From positions 1-5,263 of the forward strand of contig QHOJ01000078.1 in assembly GCA_003218735.1 (NCBI GenBank): DNA of 5,263 nt. The letters run 5' to 3'. How positions within the stretch are numbered: position 1 is the first letter of the stretch; every line of letters starts with the position of its first letter. Origin of the DNA: Verrucomicrobiota bacterium. Its GTDB lineage: Bacteria; Verrucomicrobiota; Verrucomicrobiia; Chthoniobacterales; UBA10450. The translations under genes were made by a program, and so were the position numbers. The notes under the pieces were generated by a model, which was not told the origin of the DNA, searched no databases, and saw only the letters and a program-made list of their open reading frames with translations. Below, in pieces: positions 1 through 5,263 of this stretch.

Positions 1-591
1 CGGGTCTGATTGCGTGATGTCGATCTTGTAAAAATCTTCGCGAGCAAACCGAAATGCGTTTCGCTCAAGGAAATCTCGATCCAAAGACATCGCGCCATTT
101 TCGCCCAGTTGATAGACCGGCCGTTCTGCCTTTGCGGTCAACCGGACATCGTAGCGTTCCGGTTTTTCCAGGAACAAACGCGCCAGCGCAAAGAGCGAAT
201 AGGCAACCGAAGTGGACTTGATCTGCGCCACAACGCTCTCGAATGCTGGCGAGTGCGGCAGAAAACGCACCGTAATTTCTGGCGGAACGACTGATGATTT
301 GTGTTGATCCCTCGCTCGAGACACTGGTCGAGGGCCACCATCGCGATCTTGTTCATGCCGGCCGTGAATGCGGCGCGCCCGGCGGTCGCGCCGTGCCTTT
401 CCCTCTCGAAGGAGGTCCCTCTTGGCTGCCTTGACCGGTGGACGTTTTGCGCTGGGATGCCGACGGTCTCGTCCGCGCGCTACTTCGCCCTCAACGTAAT
501 CGTACTTCCCCTCTTCGGTGGGTTCCTTCACCCACGCAGGGAGCAATTTCAGGTCCAGCAAATCAACTGGCTCGACAGGCGAAACGGGCAT
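1..591 (-). CDS. Conserved protein of unknown function with Arg-rich linker, partial (C-terminus beyond left edge)
   Basis: An open frame runs without a stop from an ATG at 591 down to base 1, giving 197 residues; the rest lies outside the window. Three parts are visible. Residues 1-36 are acidic and contain DLLDLKLLPAWVKEP (10-24). Residues 37-100 form a low-complexity linker very rich in Arg and Lys. From residue 104 a regular globular domain begins (PPEITVRFLPHSPAF), with an Ala/Leu helix around 129-141, then YDVRLTAK (147-154) and LDRDFLERNAFRFAREDFY (170-188). There is no signal peptide or membrane segment, so it is probably cytoplasmic. The basic linker would suit binding RNA or another polyanion, but that is inference. 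GGAAGG directly abuts the ATG, which is too close for a normal Shine-Dalgarno; the frame stays open upstream, so a non-ATG start there is possible. The gene is transcribed away from acpP across a shared 163-base gap. I cannot name the family. I am confident the frame is coding because the C-terminal domain reads as an ordinary folded protein. Confidence 0.78.
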   Translation of the reverse strand, partial: MPVSPVEPVDLLDLKLLPAWVKEPTEEGKYDYVEGEVARGRDRRHPSAKRPPVKAAKRDLLREGKARRDRRARRIHGRHEQDRDGGPRPVSRARDQHKSSVVPPEITVRFLPHSPAFESVVAQIKSTSVAYSLFALARLFLEKPERYDVRLTAKAERPVYQLGENGAMSLDRDFLERNAFRFAREDFYKIDITQSDP

Positions 592-754
592 CCTTCCATC
601 TACTAGAAATGGCAGCGGAAGTAAATTCAAAGCCGCCCGTGCATCCCACCCTGAAATTGATTGACAAGCTCTCTAATTCATTTACTTGCCATCCTGTGCC
701 CGGATTGCTTTAAGCTTTTCCACACGTAACCAACACGAACCGAAACAAATTTTT
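592..754. promoter_or_regulatory. Divergent intergenic region between the Arg-rich protein gene and acpP
   Basis: This 163-base gap must hold the promoters of both divergent genes. The best core element is a perfect TTGACA at 661-666 on the plus strand. On the minus strand the same bases read TTGTCA at 667-662, so one site could serve as a -35 in either direction. No good -10 hexamer sits 16-18 bases downstream on either strand, so the exact promoters are unresolved. The bases just before acpP are A/T-rich (acaaatttttATG) with no Shine-Dalgarno sequence. Confidence 0.4.
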
Positions 755-1003
755 ATGGCGGAAAAATCAATTGAAGAAAAGGTCAAGGACATCATCGTCG
801 AGCAACTCGGCGTTAACCCGGAGCAGGTCACGCCCCAGGCGTCCTTCATTGAGGATTTGGGTGCGGACTCGTTGGATATTGTCGAGCTGGTGATGGCATT
901 TGAAGAGGAATTTTCCGTCGAAGTGCCGGACGAAGACGCCGAAAAGCTGCAAACCGTCGGCGACGTCGTTAAATACATCGAAGAACGAGCAAAACCGCAA
1001 TGA
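755..1003 (+). CDS. acpP: Acyl carrier protein
   Basis: This gene encodes an 82-residue protein with every hallmark of bacterial type II fatty-acid-synthase acyl carrier protein. The family carries growing acyl chains as thioesters on a 4'-phosphopantetheine arm and hands them to the Fab enzymes and to lipid acyltransferases in the cytoplasm. The attachment site is Ser39 within the diagnostic motif [20 protein letters not shown] (33-52). The protein is strongly acidic, of normal length, and has the expected helix pattern: helix I 3-18, helix II from Ser39, then [10 protein letters not shown] near the C-terminus. The ATG at 755 gives the standard N-terminus [10 protein letters not shown]. No Shine-Dalgarno is visible. 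In many bacteria acpP sits beside fabF or fabG; here neither neighbour is a fatty-acid gene, and a strong terminator follows, so it looks like a single-gene transcription unit. Overlapping frames on both strands are shadows. Confidence 0.97.
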   Translation: MAEKSIEEKVKDIIVEQLGVNPEQVTPQASFIEDLGADSLDIVELVMAFEEEFSVEVPDEDAEKLQTVGDVVKYIEERAKPQ

Positions 1004-1008
1004 GGTAG

Positions 1009-1051
1009 GGACGCCGCGCTTCGGCGTCCGGATGGCGCAGGGTGCCGTCCC
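1009..1051 (+). repeat. Twin GC-rich stem-loops behind acpP (REP-like candidate)
   Basis: Six bases after the acpP stop there is a perfect 8-bp stem (GGACGCCG at 1009-1016 with CGGCGTCC at 1022-1029) around the five-base loop CGCTT. A second, smaller stem follows: GGCGC at 1034-1038 with GTGCC at 1042-1046, including one G-U pair and a three-base loop. CGTCCC at 1046-1051 could instead pair with GGGACG at 1008-1013 and close both into one branched structure. No T-tract follows, so this is not itself a classical terminator. It may be a dispersed REP-type palindrome or an RNA 3'-end protecting structure. Copy number cannot be judged from one window. Confidence 0.45.
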
Positions 1052-1066
1052 CCCCAGCGAAATTGC

Positions 1067-1090
1067 AAAACACGGCTCGGCCGTGTTTTT
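1067..1090 (+). terminator. Rho-independent terminator after acpP
   Basis: AAAACACGGC (1067-1076) and GCCGTGTTTT (1080-1089) form a perfect 10-bp stem with loop TCG. The stem's own 3' arm ends in a run of five T. The core is GC-rich and lies 64 bases past the acpP stop, 48 bases before the mscS start. It fits termination of the acpP message and implies a separate promoter for mscS in or near the remaining bases, although no clear one is seen. The A-run on the 5' side means it could also act on the opposite strand. Confidence 0.85.
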
Positions 1091-1137
1091 CGTGTTTAGG
1101 GTTGCGGAGAAGTGCAAGACGCCCAGACTAAATTGCA

Positions 1138-2259
1138 ATGAGCTTCTCGGTTTTCGAGAGACCTTTATTTCAAGTCGGCGGCCATTACATCACGTCCCTG
1201 GGATTAATTGCCTTTGTCATTCTTTTTGCAGCTGGGCTCGCTATTGCCCGAATACTACAAAGCAATGTCGTCCGGCGTCTTTTCAGCCGCTTCAAGATCG
1301 ACACAAACTTTGTCGCGATCGTCACGACGATTTTAAGTCTGGCCGCGCTGGTCTTTTTTACCATTACCGCAATTAATGCGGCCGGCATTCCGCTGGCTTG
1401 GAGTGCGCCTTTGCCAGCCGTTTCGCTAAGTCTTGTCCAGATTTTTCTGCTAATTGGGCTTCTAATCGCCGTTTTTTGGATCTCCTCGAGAACGAAACGC
1501 TTTCTTTTCAATCGGTTTCTCGTCAACAGCGGCCTAGATCGTGCCCTCCAGTACGCCATTGCCCAAATCATTAGCAACGTCGTGCTGGTAGTTGGCGTTT
1601 TGATTGTCCTGGAAAATACCGGTATTCACCTTGGCGCGCTGGCGGTTTTCGCGGGCGCAGTCGGCGTGGGTGTCGGCTTTGGCCTGCAAAATATCGCCAG
1701 CAATTTCATCAGCGGTCTCGTAATTCTGGCGGAGCGGCCAATCACAATTGGAGACCGCGTCGAAGTGGCCGGGATTACAGGTCAAGTGCAGCAGATTCGC
1801 GCCCGCAGCACGGTCATTCGCACCAACGACAACATCACGATGATTGTGCCAAACACGAAATTCATCGATTCGCCCGTGACCAACTGGACTTATGGAGATC
1901 CGCGAGTGCGATTTCGCATTCCGGTCGGCGTTGCCTACGGCAGCGATATCGGCAAAGTGCGCGAGGTTCTACTCGCCGCCGGACGTGAAAATCCGAATAC
2001 GTTAGAGGATCCGGCCCCGAGCGTTTTTCTCGAGAAATTCGGCGACAACTCGATCAATTTCGAGCTGGTGGTCTGGAGCAGTGAGATGAGCGCCCGGCCG
2101 AGTCGTTATCGCAGCGATCTCAATTTTGCCATCGAACACAAGTTTCGCGAGGCCGGGATCGAGCTGCCGTTCCCGCAGCGCGACCTCCACATCCGAAACG
2201 GCGTGCTCAAAGTGGAAAACGCGACAGGGCAAGAGCCAACAAAACGCCCCGAATTGTGA
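1138..2259 (+). CDS. Small-conductance mechanosensitive channel, MscS family
   Basis: This complete 373-residue gene encodes an inner-membrane MscS-type channel. The family opens when membrane tension rises on osmotic downshock and lets solutes out before the cell bursts. Hydrophobic segments lie at about 20-40, 58-80, 95-116 and 139-158. They are followed by the Gly/Ala-rich pore helix (FAGAVGVGVGFGLQN, 171-185), then IASNFISGLVILAERP (186-201), the classic MscS pore-to-beta transition. The beta domain begins IGDRVEVAGITGQV and contains the family signature IVPNTKFIDSPVTNWT. A C-terminal alpha/beta domain ends in LPFPQRDLHIRN. E. coli MscS has 286 residues and three helices; this one has about two extra N-terminal helices, as in many larger family members, so I give no paralogue symbol. 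The ATG lacks a nearby Shine-Dalgarno; GGAGAAG at 1106-1112 is too far upstream. The gene converges on the kinase with a 24-base gap and no visible terminator. Confidence 0.95.
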   Translation: MSFSVFERPLFQVGGHYITSLGLIAFVILFAAGLAIARILQSNVVRRLFSRFKIDTNFVAIVTTILSLAALVFFTITAINAAGIPLAWSAPLPAVSLSLVQIFLLIGLLIAVFWISSRTKRFLFNRFLVNSGLDRALQYAIAQIISNVVLVVGVLIVLENTGIHLGALAVFAGAVGVGVGFGLQNIASNFISGLVILAERPITIGDRVEVAGITGQVQQIRARSTVIRTNDNITMIVPNTKFIDSPVTNWTYGDPRVRFRIPVGVAYGSDIGKVREVLLAAGRENPNTLEDPAPSVFLEKFGDNSINFELVVWSSEMSARPSRYRSDLNFAIEHKFREAGIELPFPQRDLHIRNGVLKVENATGQEPTKRPEL

Positions 2260-2283
2260 GCAGGCATGTTCCTGTGGAAAGTG

Positions 2284-3126
2284 TCACGCGCCGACAGCCA
2301 AGGGAAGTTGAATCGCAAAGGTGCTGCCTTTCCCCGGTGACGTGGTGCAATCAATCTTCCCGCCATGCTCATTGATGATCTGCTGGGTGTGGGCAAGGCC
2401 GAGGCCGGTCCCGTCACTCTTCGTCGTGAAAAACGGCACGAAAAGGTTGCGAGCTTCGTCCTTGGTCATGCCGCGACCATTGTCGCTAATGTATACCAAA
2501 GCGGTAGCGCCGTTCTTCTTCGTGTTGACGGTCAGATTGCCTCCATCGGGCATCGCGTCTATTGCGTTGCGGATCAGATTTAAAAAGGCTTCCCAGAGTT
2601 GCTCGGGGTCGGCATGAACCAGTGGCACATGCGGATCAAACGTCTTCGTTAATTGCACATGCTTTTCGTCGAGCAACGGCTGCAGGAAATTAAGTTTTTC
2701 TTCAAACAAGCCCTTCAGGGAAAGAGCAGCGCGCTCAGACTTCGGCATCCGGCCGAATCGGAGGTACTCTTGGAGAACCTGATGGATTCGCAATACCTGC
2801 GAACGCATTTCGCGTAACAGTACGCGGTATTCTTCGGAAGAACGGGCGTCGGAATTTGAGAATGCGTTAAGTTCTTCTCCGATCAGGTCGAGGTTCAGGG
2901 AAATTGAACCGAGCGGGTTGCGAATTTCATGGGCGACCTTGGCGGCCATCGAGCCAACCATAGCAAGACGCTCCGCCTGGAGTTTGGCATGCTCCAGCCG
3001 CTTCCGCTCCTCGATCTCCGATCGCAGCGCGGCAGTTCGGCGCTCGACTGTTTGCTCGAGATAATAGTGAGAACTGCGAAACGCGGTCAGGAGCCAGACG
3101 ACGACGAAAAAGAGCACGAAAAGCAT
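2284..3126 (-). CDS. Sensor histidine kinase, catalytic part (gene apparently split by a frameshift)
   Basis: This 280-residue frame contains a complete two-component kinase core. A membrane segment lies at 2-16, followed by a short coiled coil (about 20-54). The H-box AAKVAHEIRNPLGSISLNLD (61-80) has phosphoacceptor His66. The ATPase domain has the N-box LIRNAIDAMPDGG (184-196), the G1 box DNGRGM (215-220), the F-box FVPFFTTK (229-236) and the G2 box GTGLGLA (239-245), so all ATP-binding motifs are intact. It resembles the NtrB-like group that has Pro after the H-box Asn and no HAMP domain. Upstream of Met1 the same frame stays open and reads YEHPVIPVWNAL, back to a TAG at 3183-3181. That stretch looks like the normal continuation of the sensor domain encoded in another frame at 3158-3409. 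Thus the ATG at 3126 is probably an internal Met and the gene a frameshifted or deleted version of one longer kinase. A short kinase from 3126 could still be made. No response regulator gene is in the window. Confidence 0.88.
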   Translation of the reverse strand: MLFVLFFVVVWLLTAFRSSHYYLEQTVERRTAALRSEIEERKRLEHAKLQAERLAMVGSMAAKVAHEIRNPLGSISLNLDLIGEELNAFSNSDARSSEEYRVLLREMRSQVLRIHQVLQEYLRFGRMPKSERAALSLKGLFEEKLNFLQPLLDEKHVQLTKTFDPHVPLVHADPEQLWEAFLNLIRNAIDAMPDGGNLTVNTKKNGATALVYISDNGRGMTKDEARNLFVPFFTTKSDGTGLGLAHTQQIINEHGGKIDCTTSPGKGSTFAIQLPLAVGA

Positions 3127-3157
3127 TAGCGCGTTCCAAACAGGAATTACCGGATGC

Positions 3158-3409
3158 TCATACGCCAGCGCATAAAGCTTCTATGCCGAATCCCGCCAGC
3201 CTCCCGGCCACCCATCCTGCGAGGCAGGTGGGCAGCAGGTAAAAAGTTGATATTACCCACTCGCGACCTGTAAGATAATCCAGAACGCCGAGAAGAATTG
3301 CCAGCCCTACAGCTGCAAGCGTCGCGACGAACTTCAATCGCGCGGAAACCTCTCCAACAGCATTCACATAGAACCCAATAGTAGAAACGTTCGACAAGTC
3401 GGCCCGCAA
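3158..3409 (-). CDS. N-terminal membrane sensor fragment of the adjacent histidine kinase
   Basis: This 83-codon frame has two hydrophobic stretches (about 26-43 and 52-72) linked by LDYLTGREW and then STFYLLPTCLAGWVAGRLAG. I recall this pattern (D-Y-x-T-G-x-E, S-x-F-Y-L-x-P, W-x-x-G-R) from the N-terminal membrane module of a group of bacterial sensor kinases, where it leads into HP-x-IP-x-WN and another helix. Exactly that continuation (EHPVIPVWNAL) is found in the +1 frame just downstream, ahead of the kinase core. So this is best read as the 5' part of one broken gene, not as an independent small protein. The longest form starts at a TTG (3409). A TTG at 3337 is more convincing, because GGAGAGG lies 11 bases before it and the product would begin Met-Lys-Phe. 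The frame ends in TGA at 3160-3158, 31 bases before the kinase ATG. Confidence 0.6.
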   Translation of the reverse strand: MRADLSNVSTIGFYVNAVGEVSARLKFVATLAAVGLAILLGVLDYLTGREWVISTFYLLPTCLAGWVAGRLAGFGIEALCAGV

Positions 3410-3581
3410 TTTCGTTCACGTTCCGGTTTTGTGTCCGTCATCATTGGTCACAACTCCGTAAGATCGACAAATAGACCAACGGCAGGTATGATTTCGTTCG
3501 CCAAATGCTTGAGAAAATCTCGGTTGCTGAGTAATTGATGCCTTTCCTTCGGTCGATCGGTTTATTCGGCGGGCTCTTTGC
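3410..3581. promoter_or_regulatory. Divergent intergenic region between the sensor kinase and the acyltransferase gene
   Basis: These 172 bases separate two divergently read genes and should carry both promoters. On the plus strand TTGAGA (3509-3514) is followed after 17 bases by TAATTG (3532-3537). That is a usable -35 with a poor -10, 45 bases ahead of the acyltransferase ATG. No comparable pair is evident on the minus strand. A short minus-strand frame beginning ATGACGGACACAAAACCG looks like a protein N-terminus but stops after about 25 codons. No riboswitch-like structure or strong hairpin is visible. Confidence 0.3.
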
Positions 3582-4745
3582 ATGTCAGTTGGCAACACCA
3601 TTCCGTTTCCGCAGGGCGCGGCGAAGGTCGTTACGCTTGCCGAATTGCAGAATTGTGACGCATGGCGACGCGCTTTTCAGAACAAATGCAAGGACCATCG
3701 CTACTACGAAATCGTTGATGAAACGTTAGAGGGCGATTTCGAACATCGTTACTTCGTGCTCGAAGACGATGCTGGCAACGCGCGGGCAATCCAGCCTGTA
3801 TTCTTTGTTCGACAAAACCTCGTCGAAGGCGTGCCGGGCAAAATTCGTTCGCTTGTCGATCTTATCCGGAAAAAATTCCCGCGTTTCCTAACGATGCGGG
3901 TATTGATGATCGGCTGCGCGGCCGGCGCAGGCGACCTGGACGCGTGCGACGAAAAAGATGAAGCATGGGTAACGGCGGCGTTGCTAGCCAGCCTCCGAAA
4001 TTACGCCCGGCAAAACAGAGCTTCCCTGGTCGTTTTAAAAGACTTCCCGGCAAAATATCGTCCGGCACTTGAAGCTTTTTCCTCAAACGGATATGCACGC
4101 ATACCGAGCATGCCGATGACGCGCCTCCTACTCCATTATCACGATTGGGACGAATATTTTCGCACACTCAGCAAGGCGACTCGAAAAGATTTACGCCGAA
4201 AATTCCGGAAAGCGGAACGCGCACCAAAGATCGACATGAAAGTCGTGAATGACATCACTCCTTACGTCGATGAAATCTATCCACTTTATCTTCGGGTGCA
4301 TGAGCGTTCGCCGCTAAAATTCGAGAGACTAACGAAAGATTATTTTCGCGCCATTGCGCAGCAGATGCCGGAACGGGCGTACTTCTTCATCTGGCAACAA
4401 AGTGGAAAAATCGTCGCATTCAGTTTTTGCCTGGTTTGTGAGGGAGCGATTTATGATGAATGCATCGGACTTGATTACAGCGTCGCCCTCGATCTGCATC
4501 TTTATTTCTACACGCTGCGCGACATCATCTCATGGTCGCTGCAACAAGGATTGAAATATTATTATAGCAATCCGCTAAATTATGAGGCCAAGCTGCATCT
4601 CGACTGCGAACTCGTGCCGCTCGACTTGTACGTCATGCACACGAGCGTGCTTTTGAATCGGATCTTTCGCCGTATCATCAAATATCTCGGGCCTACGCGC
4701 CATGATCCGTTTCTGCGCAAATTCCCTAATGCGCACGAACTCTGA
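3582..4745 (+). CDS. GNAT/FemAB-like acyltransferase (BioF2-like domain protein)
   Basis: This gene encodes a complete soluble protein of 387 residues, with no signal peptide or membrane helix. The fold pattern is that of the double-GNAT FemAB-like group. A first half has IQPVFFVRQ (70-78) and VLMIGCAAGAGD (107-118). The segment LSKATRKDLRRKFRKAER (196-213) is the typical basic helix entering the second GNAT domain. That domain has YFFIWQQSGKIVAFSFCLV (267-285), GLDYS (296-300) and YFYTLRDIISWSLQQGLKYY (308-327). Members of this wider family transfer acyl or aminoacyl groups, for example onto cell-wall precursors or lipids; the substrate here cannot be read from sequence. The length and layout match proteins usually labelled GNAT family N-acetyltransferase or PF13480/PF04339 type, a family assignment made from memory of the motifs. 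The ATG at 3582 has only a weak GGCGGG about ten bases upstream. The next gene on the same strand is a small transporter 125 bases on, possibly co-transcribed. Confidence 0.82.
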   Translation: MSVGNTIPFPQGAAKVVTLAELQNCDAWRRAFQNKCKDHRYYEIVDETLEGDFEHRYFVLEDDAGNARAIQPVFFVRQNLVEGVPGKIRSLVDLIRKKFPRFLTMRVLMIGCAAGAGDLDACDEKDEAWVTAALLASLRNYARQNRASLVVLKDFPAKYRPALEAFSSNGYARIPSMPMTRLLLHYHDWDEYFRTLSKATRKDLRRKFRKAERAPKIDMKVVNDITPYVDEIYPLYLRVHERSPLKFERLTKDYFRAIAQQMPERAYFFIWQQSGKIVAFSFCLVCEGAIYDECIGLDYSVALDLHLYFYTLRDIISWSLQQGLKYYYSNPLNYEAKLHLDCELVPLDLYVMHTSVLLNRIFRRIIKYLGPTRHDPFLRKFPNAHEL

Positions 4746-4777
4746 ATTGGTTCGCCTGGGGCTGTGGCCCGCCTCAT

Positions 4778-4876
4778 TGTTATTCCGACCGACGTGGAGG
4801 AATCTCATTGTTTGTTTTCGCTTCCTCGCGGCGCTAGCGAACAGTAAGAGATGCCTCGACTCCCTTCGACATGACA
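4778..4876. repeat. MITE-like element with imperfect terminal inverted repeats
   Basis: The 29-base arms at 4778-4806 and 4848-4876 are inverted copies matching at 20 of 29 positions; both outer ends read TGT and both inner ends read ATCTC. An inner inverted pair TTCGCT (4817-4822) and AGCGAA (4836-4841) would let the whole 99 bases fold into one long hairpin. The arm type (T-C-A-T..CGA....GTCGAGG.ATCTC) resembles short palindromic repeats that I remember as scattered in high copy through many soil bacterial genomes; their chance translation often begins CHAERS. It has no coding capacity. The right arm contains the ATG of the transporter gene. Alternatives are a bidirectional terminator or chance similarity, but 20 of 29 with matching ends makes chance unlikely. 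Confidence 0.6.
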
Positions 4877-5263
4877 CAACAGCCAAAGCGAAATCAACCT
4901 TTCGGTTTTGGCAATCCCTGGCTGCAACTCGCGTTGAGCGTGGTGTGCGTGCTCGTGTCCGAGCTTCTTTTGAAACGCGGCGCGACAGACATCGCAGATC
5001 TTCAGAGCGGCTGGTCGTGGACCGGAATTAACGGTTTGGTTTCGCCACTCGTGTGGTGGGCCATCATCCTGATCGTTGCCAGCTTCGTCAGCTGGCTGTA
5101 CGTCCTTAGATACATTCCGCTCACGATCGCATTTCCTCTTTCACGCGTGGTCGATGTCCTGGTCCCGTTCAGCTGCTGGATATTTCTGGGCGAATCTATC
5201 TCAACTCTACGCTGGTGCGGTATTGCTCTGGTTGTCATAGGACTGGCGCTCGTGGCAAAACCC
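4871..5263 (+). CDS. Small four-helix drug/metabolite transporter (EamA/SMR-like), partial at right edge
   Basis: An open frame from ATG 4871 to the last base gives 131 residues with no stop. It is a small integral membrane protein of the drug/metabolite transporter superfamily. Hydrophobic segments lie at about 17-33, 58-78, 82-106 and 112-129. Family-like motifs are SELLLKRGA in helix 1 (30-38), WLYVLRYIPLTIAFPLSR (75-92), FLGE at the end of helix 3 (105-108) and LRWCGIALVVIGLALVAK (113-130). This four-helix layout fits SMR/ArnE-like proteins, which work as dimers to move small molecules or lipid-linked sugars across the inner membrane; the substrate is unknown. Glu31 takes the place where many relatives have Gln. 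Family lengths near 120-140 suggest that only a few residues are missing. The frame has a TAG at 4835-4837 and no other start before 4871, so the start is forced unless helix 1 is lost. There is no Shine-Dalgarno, and the start lies inside a repeat arm. Confidence 0.85.
   Translation, partial: MTQQPKRNQPFGFGNPWLQLALSVVCVLVSELLLKRGATDIADLQSGWSWTGINGLVSPLVWWAIILIVASFVSWLYVLRYIPLTIAFPLSRVVDVLVPFSCWIFLGESISTLRWCGIALVVIGLALVAKP

Noticed and set aside
661..690. Full sigma70 promoter for acpP based on TTGACA at 661-666
   Set aside because: The -35 is perfect, but the bases 16-18 downstream (around 683-689) give no -10 match; TTTACT at 681-686 is only 14 bases away. Kept only as a loose regulatory region.
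301..713. Plus-strand frames at 301-606 and 438-713 that could be small genes before acpP
   Set aside because: The minus-strand frame over 1-591 reads as a sensible protein with a conserved-looking domain, so these are its shadows; no ribosome-binding site or domain supports them.
682..1138. Two minus-strand frames (682-1068 and 767-1138) opposite acpP
   Set aside because: They are antisense shadows of acpP, with Ser/Phe/Leu-rich composition and no recognisable domain; the second also runs through the terminator hairpin.
1060..1138. Direct repeat AAATTGCAA at 1060-1068 and 1130-1138
   Set aside because: A 9-base A/T-rich match 70 bases apart can occur by chance, and nothing else around the two copies is shared.
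900..1376. Plus-strand frame of 158 codons overlapping acpP and the start of mscS
   Set aside because: It is out of frame with both real genes and crosses the hairpins and terminator between them.
3150..3190. Programmed +1 frameshift joining the two kinase frames, as in prfB
   Set aside because: The TGA is preceded by GGC GTA, which offers poor re-pairing in the +1 frame, there is no upstream Shine-Dalgarno-like stimulator, and residues seem to be missing at the junction; mutation or assembly error is simpler.
4759..4770. Terminator after the acyltransferase gene (GGGC-TGTG-GCCC)
   Set aside because: Only a 4-bp stem and no T-run follows.
4575..4886. Minus-strand open frame of 103 codons crossing the repeat and the acyltransferase 3' end
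   Set aside because: Its first third is the chance translation of the dispersed inverted repeat, and the rest is antisense to a well-supported coding frame; composition is not protein-like.

Overview
The window is an ordinary bacterial chromosomal stretch with moderate GC and six genes or gene parts, in mixed orientation and mostly separated by short gaps. Nearly all starts lack a well-placed Shine-Dalgarno sequence. That, together with the sensor-kinase type and the Arg-rich protein beside acpP, reminds me of soil Verrucomicrobia. This lineage call comes from memory and is only moderately supported. I see no tRNA, rRNA, CRISPR array, transposase or phage gene.

Layout from left to right. Positions 1-591 (minus) hold the first 197 residues of an unnamed protein: an acidic N-terminus, an Arg/Lys-rich linker and a well-formed C-terminal domain that runs off the left edge. 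A 163-base gap separates it from the divergent acpP (755-1003, plus), which encodes acyl carrier protein with the phosphopantetheine serine. After acpP come two small GC-rich stem-loops and then a clear rho-independent terminator (1067-1090). Next is a complete MscS-type mechanosensitive channel gene (1138-2259, plus). It converges, with a 24-base gap, on a sensor histidine kinase (2284-3126, minus). The membrane sensor part of that kinase lies just upstream in another frame (3158-3409, minus), so the kinase gene appears to be broken by a frameshift or small deletion.

A 172-base gap follows. Then comes a GNAT/FemAB-like acyltransferase gene (3582-4745, plus) and, 125 bases on, a small four-helix drug/metabolite-type transporter (4871 to the right edge, plus). 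Between these two lies an imperfect terminal inverted repeat of about 99 bases (4778-4876) that looks like a dispersed MITE-type element. Its right arm supplies the start codon of the transporter.

Functionally the window joins fatty acid synthesis (AcpP), osmotic protection (MscS), signalling (the kinase, probably damaged) and a pair that may act on or across the cell envelope (acyltransferase plus small transporter). I found no convincing new multi-gene system. The points most worth checking are the split kinase, the repeat at the transporter start, the hairpins behind acpP and the uncharacterised Arg-rich protein.
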